This document shows, in pieces, positions 7,046 through 15,045 of a DNA stretch of 23,951 nt (positions are counted from its first letter, which is position 1; every line of letters starts with the position of its first letter). Location: NCBI GenBank assembly GCA_002390845.1, contig DGQT01000101.1, positions 1-23,951 of the forward strand, read 5' to 3'. Made by a program: the position numbers and the translations under genes. The notes under the pieces were generated by a model. The model was not told where the DNA came from, did not search any database, and saw only the letters and a program-made list of their open reading frames with translations. This stretch comes from Chitinophagaceae bacterium UBA4407. GTDB taxonomy: Bacteria; Bacteroidota; Bacteroidia; Chitinophagales; Chitinophagaceae.

Positions 7046-8389
7046 ATGTTATTAGTGATAGACTGGGGCAGCATTGGTATTAAAACTTTGCAATTTATTC
7101 TCTCGTTTTCGATATTGGTTACCCTGCACGAAATGGGGCATTTTTTTACGGCTCGCTGGTTTAAATGCCGCGTAGAAAAATTCTATCTTTTCTTTAACCC
7201 GTGGTTTAGTTTGTGGAAGAAAAAAGTTGGCGAAACTGAATATGGCTTAGGCTGGGTGCCCTTTGGCGGCTATGTAAAAATATCCGGCATGGTAGATGAA
7301 AGCATGGACAAAGAACAAATGAAACAGCCTGCACAGCCTTACGAATTTCGTAGCAAACCTGCATGGCAACGGTTAATTATTATGCTTGGTGGTGTAACTG
7401 TAAATGTACTGCTGGCTATTGTGATTTTTATTGGCATTATGTGGGTTTGGGGCGATGAATATATACCTGTAAGTAACCTTAAATATGGAGTATATGCCGA
7501 TAGTCTTGGTAAAAAAATTGGTGTTCGGGATGGCGATAAAATTGTTGCAGTTGCAGGAAAGCCCGTTGAAAAAGTGGGTACTGTAGGTTCAGAGATTATA
7601 ATGAGCGAAGCAAAAGAAATTACAGTTGAACGTAATGGGCAGCGTTTAAATCTTGCTTTGCCTGCTGGTTTTATTACCCAGTTAAATAAAAATAAATTAG
7701 GCGGCTTTACTTATGTACGTACGCCTTTGGTTGTTGATTCTGTTCTGAAGGATGCCAAAATATCGAAGGGGACTATTGTAAAGGGTGATACTTTAATTGG
7801 TATTGAAAATAAGCGGGTGCAATATTCAACAGATATACAAAATTTTGAGGCACCAAAAAATAAATCGGGGCTTCTTACTTTTAAGCGCGGCAATGATACC
7901 GTTACTGCTGAGGTATTTTTTGATGAAAAAGGAAGCAATAGTGTTTCATTTCAATCAATAAATAAAATATTGGGTAGTACAAAAACCAGCTATACTTTAA
8001 TGCAGGCAATACCCGCAGGTTTAAACCGCTGCTGGGAAACACTTAACAGATATATTCAAAACCTTGGATTATTGTTTACTTCAAAAGAAGTAAAAGTGAA
8101 TGATTCACTGGGCAGCATACTAAGCATAGGTAACACATTCCCAGGTATATGGGACTGGCAAAGCTTTTGGACGCTTACCGGTATATTTTCTATCATTCTT
8201 GCTTTTATGAACATATTGCCGATTCCTGCACTTGATGGCGGCCATGCATTGTTTACATTAATAGAAATGATTACAGGCCGTAAGCCAAGCGACAAATTTA
8301 TGGAATACGCCCAGATGGTGGGTATGGTTTTGTTATTGGGTTTAATGGCTTATGCAATGGGGCTTGATTTCTGGAGAGCATTTAAATAA
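7046..8389 (+). CDS. rseP: RseP-type site-2 zinc metalloprotease (M50B)
   Basis: A 447-aa inner-membrane intramembrane protease. The zinc-binding HEMGH is at 28-32 within the first transmembrane segment (about 12-30). A second hydrophobic segment lies around 108-133, a periplasmic PDZ-like region around 140-300, and the C-terminal catalytic motif NILPIPALDGGH at 389-400 supplies the third metal ligand D397. Another membrane segment ends the protein. Length is close to E. coli RseP (450 aa). In characterised bacteria the enzyme releases membrane-bound anti-sigma factors and clears signal-peptide remnants; the substrates here are not indicated by the context. It follows dxr, as in many bacterial genomes. 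The ATG is preceded by an A-rich leader without a Shine-Dalgarno sequence. Confidence 0.95.
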   Translation: MLLVIDWGSIGIKTLQFILSFSILVTLHEMGHFFTARWFKCRVEKFYLFFNPWFSLWKKKVGETEYGLGWVPFGGYVKISGMVDESMDKEQMKQPAQPYEFRSKPAWQRLIIMLGGVTVNVLLAIVIFIGIMWVWGDEYIPVSNLKYGVYADSLGKKIGVRDGDKIVAVAGKPVEKVGTVGSEIIMSEAKEITVERNGQRLNLALPAGFITQLNKNKLGGFTYVRTPLVVDSVLKDAKISKGTIVKGDTLIGIENKRVQYSTDIQNFEAPKNKSGLLTFKRGNDTVTAEVFFDEKGSNSVSFQSINKILGSTKTSYTLMQAIPAGLNRCWETLNRYIQNLGLLFTSKEVKVNDSLGSILSIGNTFPGIWDWQSFWTLTGIFSIILAFMNILPIPALDGGHALFTLIEMITGRKPSDKFMEYAQMVGMVLLLGLMAYAMGLDFWRAFK

Positions 8390-8469
8390 GTTGAGCAGTT
8401 GAAAAGTTGACATGTTGAATTGCAAGCAGTATGCAGTTCTGCAACCTATCAACTTTTCAACGCATCAAC
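8390..8469. repeat. Long imperfect inverted repeat built of GTTGA units
   Basis: The arms 8390-8417 and 8442-8469 pair with the perfect centre GTTGAAAAGTTGA (complement TCAACTTTTCAAC). A further short pairing TTGCA/TGCAA lies inside the loop. It fills the whole gap between the convergent rseP and MutS-like genes, starting one base after the rseP stop. It probably acts as a two-way transcription end or RNA-stabilising hairpin, although there is no long T-run. Confidence 0.7.
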
Positions 8470-8472
8470 AAA

Positions 8473-10398
8473 CTACATCTCTATCCCGATCTTCTTCATT
8501 AGAATAGAAGCATTCATGCTTTTACAGATGCCATCTTTTAATTTAAAATCGAAGAACAGTTCGTCATTTTTATCTACCTGCACATCGAAATGATAATTGG
8601 CGATTGACTGCGGAAAATCATTTTCAAGTATGGTTAACTCAACATCGTGTGTAGCAATTATAGCGACTGCGTTATGTTGTATCAATTGTTTTATTAATGC
8701 TTTTGAGCCTGTGTGGCGGTCAAAGGAATTGGTACCACGAAGGATCTCATCCAGGAGAATAAATATTTTTTCTTTCCTGTTTACAGCTTCAATAATTTGT
8801 TGAAGCTTTTTTAATTCAGCATAAAACGTAGAAGTGTTTTCTGCAAGGTTATCTGCAATACGCATGCTGCTCATAAGATTTACAGGAGAAATGGTAAAGC
8901 TCTCAGCACACACATGGGCACCCATTAAAGCCAATACTGTATTTACACCAATACTCCTTAAGAAAGTACTTTTGCCGCCCATGTTAGAGCCTGTAATTAA
9001 TGCGATTTTTGAAGTGCCTTCAATAGTAAAAGAATTATCTACCCTTTTAGCAGCAGCGATCAATGGATGGCCGATTTTCTTTCCCTGTAAAGTAAAATGG
9101 TTGTCAGCTATTTCGGGAAAACACCAGGAAGGTTGATTAAATGCAAGCGAGGCGATACTTGAAATAACTTCAGTTTCAGCAATTGCTTTAAACCAGAATG
9201 GAACTGCCTGTTGGTTTTTATTTTTCCATTTGTTAAGCGCAATCATTTGCCATAGATCCCATAGCAAAAAAGTATTCAGAAAAAAGAATGCAAAAATATT
9301 CAACCTTACATCGAATCGGTTGAGAATGTTCTTGAGTTCGTAGATTTCAACCGAAGCCTTATGAGCGTCTTTACTTTCAATGCTGTGTTTAATTCCCGTA
9401 ATTAATGCACTTTTAAATGTTTCTTTTTCCAAATAATCTAACTGCTGGTATAGTGTATTTATTTCAGGAACTATTCTTGAAAGCAATAAATAAGTAGCAT
9501 GTATCTTTTTACTTAATGAACCTGCAAAAAGAAAACATGCAAAAACAATTAATGAATAGACAGGTGCTGTAATAATATCGAATATGTATAATGCACTACA
9601 GCCTAATGTAACAAAAGGAAAAGCTACTGTAAGCCATCGCCAGTATGGCTCAGTAAAAATTATTGGTTGTTTTAACCAGTTAATAATTCTTCGCTCTGTA
9701 TTAACAGTTACGGCATTTTCAAATCCATAAGATTGAAACTGCTGGCGCCAGTTTGTTTTCTCTGTAAATTCTTTTACGGCCTTTTGTGTTTGCAGTATTT
9801 GCTCTTTCTGTTTTGGTTGCAATAGATTTTTTGCAAGCAGCTTTTTGCTTTGCTCTGCTGTGCAGCGGTTGATATATTGATAAATAGAAGCCGTGCCAAA
9901 AATATCAAGATCCTGGGTATATGGATGATGCGCTGGTTCGAATATTTTTCCATCCTCCCTGTGATGAAAATCTTCGTTGAGTATATTGATCTCTTCTTTG
10001 TTTATGGCAAGTAACCTTTCTATGTTGGCGATTGTTTCTTTTACATCTGTATCAATTGATACTGCATAAAGAAAACTGGCAATGCCGGCAATAACGATCG
10101 AAATGATGAGACCTATGGCCGAATGCCAGGTAATATAAACCATAAATGCTGTTAGCAATACTATGAATAAACGCAGCCAGCCAATTCGATGCCGTTTGGT
10201 TTTTAAAACGGCAAGTTGCTGCTGGAATAAAAGAATATTATTTTGATAGGCAAGCAATGCTGTATTTGCGTTATTCATGGCGTTGAAGCTACATAAAACA
10301 TCAATTAAAATATTATTGGCAAATAGTTTTATAAATTTGCTGTTCGTTTCTTTAATAAGTTCTTTGAATTTAAGCCGGCTGTTGAAAGCTGATAGCAT
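8473..10398 (-). CDS. Membrane-anchored MutS-family ATPase
   Basis: A 641-aa protein (start ATG at 10396-10398) carrying the MutS core and C-terminal ATPase but no N-terminal mismatch-recognition domain. The ATPase motifs are intact: Walker A GSNMGGKST at 470-478, Walker B IFILLDE at 545-551 followed by ILRGTNSFDRHTG, and the ATHD switch at 582-585. Hydrophobic stretches around 75-92, 95-114, 257-273, 279-294 and 368-385 look like membrane spans, unusual for a DNA mismatch protein. A core-domain segment (FGTASIYQYINRCTAEQSKK, near 167-186) lies between them. Bacteroidota encode several such MutS-like membrane ATPases of unknown function. The frame can be extended to 10458, but those 20 residues (LNILASHTCTAT) are translated interspersed repeat, so I place the start at the next Met. 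It is divergent from ssrA. Confidence 0.85.
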   Translation of the reverse strand: MLSAFNSRLKFKELIKETNSKFIKLFANNILIDVLCSFNAMNNANTALLAYQNNILLFQQQLAVLKTKRHRIGWLRLFIVLLTAFMVYITWHSAIGLIISIVIAGIASFLYAVSIDTDVKETIANIERLLAINKEEINILNEDFHHREDGKIFEPAHHPYTQDLDIFGTASIYQYINRCTAEQSKKLLAKNLLQPKQKEQILQTQKAVKEFTEKTNWRQQFQSYGFENAVTVNTERRIINWLKQPIIFTEPYWRWLTVAFPFVTLGCSALYIFDIITAPVYSLIVFACFLFAGSLSKKIHATYLLLSRIVPEINTLYQQLDYLEKETFKSALITGIKHSIESKDAHKASVEIYELKNILNRFDVRLNIFAFFFLNTFLLWDLWQMIALNKWKNKNQQAVPFWFKAIAETEVISSIASLAFNQPSWCFPEIADNHFTLQGKKIGHPLIAAAKRVDNSFTIEGTSKIALITGSNMGGKSTFLRSIGVNTVLALMGAHVCAESFTISPVNLMSSMRIADNLAENTSTFYAELKKLQQIIEAVNRKEKIFILLDEILRGTNSFDRHTGSKALIKQLIQHNAVAIIATHDVELTILENDFPQSIANYHFDVQVDKNDELFFDFKLKDGICKSMNASILMKKIGIEM

Positions 10399-10404
10399 TG
10401 TTGC

Positions 10405-10461
10405 CGTACAAGTGTGCGACGCAAGAATGTTCAATGCATATTCAATCGCCGGGTTCAAAAA
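10405..10461 (+). repeat. Interspersed repeat copy 5
   Basis: Core GTACAAGTGTGCGACGCAAG (10406-10425) and tail GCCGGGTTCAAAAA (10448-10461), identical to the tail of copy 1. It lies between the MutS-like start and ssrA. Confidence 0.8.
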
Positions 10462-10465
10462 AATC

Positions 10466-10490
10466 TACTTATAACTCAATACTTATAACT
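10466..10490 (+). promoter_or_regulatory. Tandem 11-bp repeat in the ssrA promoter region
   Basis: TACTTATAACT occurs twice (10466-10476 and 10480-10490) with a 14-bp period, immediately before the mature 5' end of tmRNA. The second copy runs into TAACTTTTTG, close to a -7 box. It may be a duplicated promoter or a regulator site; this is inferred from position only. Confidence 0.4.
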
Positions 10491-10494
10491 TTTT

Positions 10495-10864
10495 GGGGCT
10501 GTACCGGTTTTGACAGCATAGGTTACGGTAGGTGTAAGCATGCAGTGCGTTGGGTAATTAGCACTTTAATCTGAATACTCAAAACTCAAATGGCAATACT
10601 CAGTATGCCATGGCTGCCTAATCAGTGATTAAGTAGTCATTTGGGCCGCCGCGCAGGTTTGCCTGTTACCAAGCGCCGCCGCCGACTCAAAACAAATACG
10701 GGATGCTGCTGCAGAAGGCTGTGACTGCAGCAAAAGACTATACAGCTAAGCGTTTGATTGGTTTGTTCGTTTCCTGTTTTGCGCCGACAATTAATAATGA
10801 AATAAGCATGTAGAAAACTTATGGTGATTGTGTTTGGACGCGGGTTCGATTCCCGCCAGCTCCA
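10495..10864 (+). ncRNA. ssrA: Transfer-messenger RNA (tmRNA)
   Basis: A 370-nt one-piece tmRNA. The 5' end GGGGCTGTACCGGTTTTGACAG is family-typical, and GGGGCT pairs with AGCTCC before the encoded CCA (10862-10864) to form the acceptor stem. The 3' part GGACGCGGGTTCGATTCCCG is the T-arm. The tag reading frame is GGC AAT ACT CAG TAT GCC ATG GCT GCC TAA (10592-10621), giving GNTQYAMAA, a length and ending (YAMAA/YALAA) usual for Bacteroidota tags. GC-rich and complementary stretches downstream (for example GGCCGCCGCGCAGG near 10643 and CTGCTGCAGAAGGCTGTGAC near 10705) fit the pseudoknot region. With SmpB it rescues stalled ribosomes and tags nascent proteins for proteolysis. The T-loop and CCA fix the end, and a strong terminator follows 8 bp later. 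Confidence 0.97.
10592..10621 (+). other. tmRNA proteolysis tag reading frame (GNTQYAMAA)
   Basis: Resume codon GGC at 10592, stop TAA at 10619-10621. The encoded nonapeptide ends in Ala-Ala, which targets it to Clp-type proteases. The frame is chosen because it alone gives a family-like tag; the overlapping ATG at 10590 does not. Confidence 0.9.
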
Positions 10865-10871
10865 CTTTTTT

Positions 10872-10907
10872 AAAGGAGCATTCTTAAACGGATGCTCCTT
10901 TTTTTAT
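10872..10907 (+). terminator. Rho-independent terminator of ssrA
   Basis: AAAGGAGCAT (10872-10881) pairs with ATGCTCCTTT (10892-10901), followed by a T-run to 10905. The stem can extend by T-G and C-G pairs into the loop. Confidence 0.9.
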
Positions 10908-11000
10908 GCTTAAAACTGAAATATCCGGTCTTCTTTATGATAGTGCAACATGTAGTAATGTTATTCAACAGAAATATATTAAGTTGCCGAAAACTTGCTT

Positions 11001-12239
11001 ATGAATCTGCAAAAATCAATTGCTGCTAAACTTGCCTTAAGCCTGATTATTTTTTTATCTGCCTGTTCAGAAAATACAAACCAGTCATCCGGTCACAATA
11101 ATCTTTTTGAATACAATGATAATATGGAAGCCCGCTGGAGCAGCCCTGAAAATATGAATGGTGAAAAAGGTGCCGGCGGTAAAGAAAACAATTCAGCTAA
11201 AGGCCATCCGTACGATTCAATACCTTCAGGCAAATCTTATTCCTTGCTTGATATACAGGCACAGGGAATTATCAACCGCATCTGGATCACTATTAACGAC
11301 AGATCACCTGAAATGCTGCGTGCATTAAAGATTGAAATGTTTTGGGATAATGAAGCCAAACCCGCAGTATCAGTGCCTTTCGGAGATTTCTTTGGCATTG
11401 GGTTAGGTAAAACCGCAACATTTCAAAACGCATTGTTTGCAAATGCAGAAGGCCGCTCATTTAATTGCTTTATACAAATGCCTTTTAAAAAAGCTGCTAA
11501 AATCGTTGTTACAAATGAGTCTGACAAAACGCTCAATAATATATTTTTTGATGTTGATTACAACCTGCTGAAAACATGGAACGATGACTATCTGTATTTT
11601 CACGCATACTGGCAAAGAGATACAGCCACGGCGCTTACAAAAGATTTTGAATTATTGCCCAAGGTAAGCGGTAAAGGCAGGTTTCTTGGGCTTAATATTG
11701 GTGTTAATGGAAACCCGTTGTATGGAAAATCCTGGTTCGGTGAAGGCGAAGTAAAAATGTATCTTGATGGCGACACAGACTATCCTACTTTAAACGGAAC
11801 GGGTACCGAAGATTATATTGGAACAGCATGGGGCCAGGGGAAGTTTATAAATAACTACACAGGCTGCAGCATTGCAGATGATTCTTTATTGCAATGGGCT
11901 TTTTACCGTTATCATATTCCCGATCCGATTTTTTTTAAAACAGATTGCCGTGTTACCATTCAGCAAATTGGTGGCGATGGAACCGTTGCCCTTGCTGCAT
12001 ATCAGCAAACCGGTGCGCCACTTATTCCTGTAACTACCGACACCGGGAAATTATATAAAATGTATTCTAAAGACAGTGTTGTAAAAATAGATACGGCTAC
12101 TATGCCAAAAGGCTGGACAAATTTTTATCGTTCTGATGATGTATCTGCCACTGCATATTTTTATTTAAATACGCCATCTAACAGTTTACACGAAATTCAG
12201 TCTGCAGCAATACGAACATTTTATTCTAAAAGAAAATGA
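11001..12239 (+). CDS. DUF2961 (GH172-like) lipoprotein
   Basis: A 412-aa predicted lipoprotein from the ATG at 11001. The signal peptide ends in the lipobox L-S-A-C (about residues 20-23), with SENTNQSSG after the cysteine. The body matches the DUF2961 family: an N-terminal segment with MEARWSSPENMNGEKGAGG, GRIWIT-like INRIWITINDRSPEML, FGDFFGIG, and the hallmark GTGTEDYIGTAWGQG with Glu270, then FYRYHIPDPIFF and RVTIQQIGGDG. DUF2961 includes glycoside hydrolase family GH172, whose characterised members act on fructofuranose- and arabinofuranose-type sugars; Glu in GTEDY is probably the nucleophile. I could not assign the second catalytic residue with confidence. It probably acts on a polysaccharide at the cell surface or in the periplasm. 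The frame opens at TTG 10995, but the ATG gives the proper signal peptide. It stands alone after ssrA. Confidence 0.85.
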   Translation: MNLQKSIAAKLALSLIIFLSACSENTNQSSGHNNLFEYNDNMEARWSSPENMNGEKGAGGKENNSAKGHPYDSIPSGKSYSLLDIQAQGIINRIWITINDRSPEMLRALKIEMFWDNEAKPAVSVPFGDFFGIGLGKTATFQNALFANAEGRSFNCFIQMPFKKAAKIVVTNESDKTLNNIFFDVDYNLLKTWNDDYLYFHAYWQRDTATALTKDFELLPKVSGKGRFLGLNIGVNGNPLYGKSWFGEGEVKMYLDGDTDYPTLNGTGTEDYIGTAWGQGKFINNYTGCSIADDSLLQWAFYRYHIPDPIFFKTDCRVTIQQIGGDGTVALAAYQQTGAPLIPVTTDTGKLYKMYSKDSVVKIDTATMPKGWTNFYRSDDVSATAYFYLNTPSNSLHEIQSAAIRTFYSKRK

Positions 12240-12279
12240 CTTTAAGAAATTAATTTAGATTTTTATTTGCCAGGCTATA

Positions 12280-12356
12280 GAATATCTATGAAACTTTTCT
12301 TGCCACGCTCGTTTCACCGTTCCTCTTTCATGGCAACATTTAAGCGAAGGGTGACA
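12280..12356 (-). repeat. Interspersed repeat, variant head (reverse)
   Basis: 12319-12346 is the reverse complement of 911-938 (27 of 28 bases). On the minus strand it is followed by a divergent middle and then AGCCTGGCAAATAAA, a degenerate form of the shared tail, around 12260-12275. It stands head to head with copy 6. Confidence 0.6.
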
Positions 12357-12377
12357 TTTGATGCAATAATTTCCGAA

Positions 12378-12431
12378 CGTACAAGTGAGTGACACAAGTA
12401 GCGATGCCATGAAAAACTAAAACTGGTCACA
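12378..12431 (+). repeat. Interspersed repeat copy 6
   Basis: Core GTACAAGTGAGTGACACAAG (12379-12398), then GATGCCATGAAA, which resembles the variant-head module, and a weak tail ACTGGTCACATAA (12421-12433). It lies between the convergent DUF2961 and E1 genes. Confidence 0.65.
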
Positions 12432-12458
12432 TAACCGTATTAAAAAACCAGCAAATAA

Positions 12459-14852
12459 TTATTCAGCCATAATATCCCTGATTGTTTCTACAATATCTTC
12501 TGCATTGGGTTTGCTGAAATAATCGCCGTCGCTTCCATAAGCAGGCCTGTGAGCTTTACCTGTAATTGTTCTAGGTGCAACATCAAGCCAACGATAACCG
12601 CCCTGCTCTTCCATTACTTTATTATACATATAAGCTGCCGCGCCACCGGGTACATCTTCATCAATAAAAACAATACGGTTTGTTTTCTTTAAGGAGCGCA
12701 AAATAATATGATTCAAATCGAATGGCAGCAACGTTTGTACATCAACAATTTCGCAACTGATACCTTGTTCTTCCAATCTTGTTACCGCATCATCAATTAC
12801 ACGGAGTATTGAACCATAGGATACGATTGTAATATCATTACCTTCTTTAATAATTTCAGGAACACCCAGCGGTACCGTCATCTCCAGCAGGTTAGAAGGT
12901 AATTTTTCTTTAAGCCTGTAGCCATTCAAACATTCAATAATAATTGCAGGGTCATTACTTTTTAAAATAGTGTTGTACATGCCGGCAGCCTGCACCATAT
13001 TTCTGGGTACGCATACATGCATACCACGAAGTGAGTTTACGATCATGCCCATTGGCGATCCGCTGTGCCAAATACCTTCTAAGCGATGGCCTCTTGAACG
13101 CACAATTAACGGGCAATGCTGAACACCTTTGGTCCGGTATTGCAAAGTGGCAACATCATCGGTAAGTGGCTGTAAGCCGTAAACCAGATAATCTAAATAT
13201 TGAATTTCAGCAATGGGTCTAAGGCCCCGCAAAGCAAGACCGATGCCCTGCCCCATAATGGTAAGTTCGCGAATGCCTGTATCAAAAATTCTGTTTTCGC
13301 CATACTTGTCCTGCAAGCCTGCGAAACCCTGGTTTACGTCACCAATAAAACCAACATCCTCTCCAAAAGCAACTACTGAAGGGTTTGTGGCGAACAACAG
13401 GTCAAAGTATTTATTTAATATTTCGTAGCCATTTATAACAGAAGCATCCCGGCTTATTTCGGGTTTTATTTCTGGTACTTTTAAAGCGCTGCTTGCACCT
13501 TCGTTGTACAGCCATGAGTTGTATAATGATTTGTTTAAATCTTTCAACCCGTTGTAATGCGATTTCAATTCAGTAGACAATGAGGAATTTCCTGCTGCAT
13601 CAACAGCCATTGATAAACTCCGCATTACATCGCGGCGCAGTGGCTCTCTGTTTGTTTCCAGATCCTTTGCAATTTTTTGAAGCGTATTGTAATGTTCAAT
13701 ATTATTTACAACAGTTGATTTTATAATTTCAGCAGAAACTTTTGCCTGTTGCTTAACCGGGGATGAATATTCTTCCCACGCCCTGTTCCTGCTTTGCTTT
13801 ACAGATTCCTTGACCTTCTCTTCTATTAATATCAGTTCCTCGTGCGTTGCAATACCATTTTCTATAATCCACTGGCGCATTTTTCTGATGCAGTCCCATT
13901 CTTTTTCCCATTCTAAACGTTCTGCACTTTTATAACGCTCGTGACTACCCGAAGTTGAGTGTCCTTGTGGCTGTGTAATTTCTTCAACATGAAATACCGC
14001 AGGAATATGTGTGTCTCTTATTTTTTGTAACCCGGCTTCAAACACTTCACACATTCCGGCATAGTCCCACCCTTTTACCTGGTATATATCCAGCCCATTG
14101 GTATCATTCTTTTTTTGAAAACCTTTTAACGCAGCGGAAATAGAACCCTTGGTTGTTTGATATTTTTTAGGGACTGAAATTCCATATCCATCATCCCAGA
14201 TAAATACAGCAAGAGGAACCTGAAGTACACCTGCAGCATTGATCGTTTCCCAAAAATGCCCTTCAGATGTAGAGGCGTCTCCAATGGTACAAAAACAGAT
14301 TTCATTGCCTTTGTCGGAAAGGGTTGTAAAATTTTTTAAACTATCACTATTCCTGAATAGTTTGGAAGCTAAAGCCAATCCCAAACTACGCGGCATTTGA
14401 GCCGCGGTTGGCGCCATATCTGCAGCAATATTCTTTTGGGTGGCAAGGGCTGTTACTTCACCGCTATCATCAAAATTACGGGTAACAAAATGGCTGCTCA
14501 TTTGCCGACCAGAACTAAAAGGCTCATTCGTAGTATCTGGATCAGCATACAATTGGGCAAAAAATTGCTGAACTGTTGCAATGCCAGAAGCAAAAATAAA
14601 TGTCTGGTCGCGGTAGTAACCTGAACGCCAGTCACCGGGTTTAAAAAACTTGGCCATTGCCACCTGGGCCAATTCCTTTCCATCACCAAAAATTCCAAAC
14701 TTAGCCTTACCGGTTAATACTTCCCGGCGACCTAAAAGGCTTGCTTCGCGGCTTTCCAGAATAATGCCATAGTCTTTCAATACCTCATTTCTGAAATCGT
14801 CATACGAAAGCATGCTTTCGGTTTGTTGGTTGGTGATGGCATTCTTCTCCAT
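12459..14852 (-). CDS. 2-oxoacid dehydrogenase E1 alpha/beta fusion
   Basis: A 797-aa fusion of the two subunits of a thiamine-diphosphate-dependent E1, as found in Bacteroidota. The alpha half (about 15-380) has GYYRDQTF near 78-85 and the ThDP/Mg motif GDASTSEGHFWE at 191-202 ending in WDDGYGIS at 219-226, in place of the usual GDG...NN. A charged linker leads to the beta half (about 473-797), which contains FGEDVG (496-501), DTGIRELTIMGQGIGLALRG, SRGHRLEGIWHSGSPMG and the C-terminal transketolase domain (IVSYGS, FIDEDVPGG). It would decarboxylate branched-chain 2-oxoacids or pyruvate and pass the acyl group to a lipoyl E2. E2 and E3 are not in this window. The Met at 14852 is preferred over 14912, because the promoter box 14857-14864 lies between them. 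A later Met at 14813 remains possible. Confidence 0.93.
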   Translation of the reverse strand: MEKNAITNQQTESMLSYDDFRNEVLKDYGIILESREASLLGRREVLTGKAKFGIFGDGKELAQVAMAKFFKPGDWRSGYYRDQTFIFASGIATVQQFFAQLYADPDTTNEPFSSGRQMSSHFVTRNFDDSGEVTALATQKNIAADMAPTAAQMPRSLGLALASKLFRNSDSLKNFTTLSDKGNEICFCTIGDASTSEGHFWETINAAGVLQVPLAVFIWDDGYGISVPKKYQTTKGSISAALKGFQKKNDTNGLDIYQVKGWDYAGMCEVFEAGLQKIRDTHIPAVFHVEEITQPQGHSTSGSHERYKSAERLEWEKEWDCIRKMRQWIIENGIATHEELILIEEKVKESVKQSRNRAWEEYSSPVKQQAKVSAEIIKSTVVNNIEHYNTLQKIAKDLETNREPLRRDVMRSLSMAVDAAGNSSLSTELKSHYNGLKDLNKSLYNSWLYNEGASSALKVPEIKPEISRDASVINGYEILNKYFDLLFATNPSVVAFGEDVGFIGDVNQGFAGLQDKYGENRIFDTGIRELTIMGQGIGLALRGLRPIAEIQYLDYLVYGLQPLTDDVATLQYRTKGVQHCPLIVRSRGHRLEGIWHSGSPMGMIVNSLRGMHVCVPRNMVQAAGMYNTILKSNDPAIIIECLNGYRLKEKLPSNLLEMTVPLGVPEIIKEGNDITIVSYGSILRVIDDAVTRLEEQGISCEIVDVQTLLPFDLNHIILRSLKKTNRIVFIDEDVPGGAAAYMYNKVMEEQGGYRWLDVAPRTITGKAHRPAYGSDGDYFSKPNAEDIVETIRDIMAE

Positions 14853-14856
14853 TAAA

Positions 14857-14864
14857 CAAAAGTA
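14857..14864 (-). promoter_or_regulatory. -7 promoter box of the E1 gene
   Basis: On the minus strand this reads TACTTTTG, an exact TAnnTTTG match. It ends only four bases before the ATG at 14852, so transcription would start at or beside the start codon. That means either a nearly leaderless mRNA or translation from the Met at 14813. Confidence 0.5.
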
Positions 14865-15045
14865 ACCAATTAGATTTATGAAGAAACACTCACCAGGCAC
14901 AATAAAATCCACAGATTATTGGCTTCACCAAAAAAAGTCTCGCGATATTTTAAGGGTTATTATATTAATTTTTAAAGAACTATTATCATTTTAAAGATTT
15001 TCAAAATAAAGAAAGCTCTATTTTTACATTGAAAACTATTAATCA

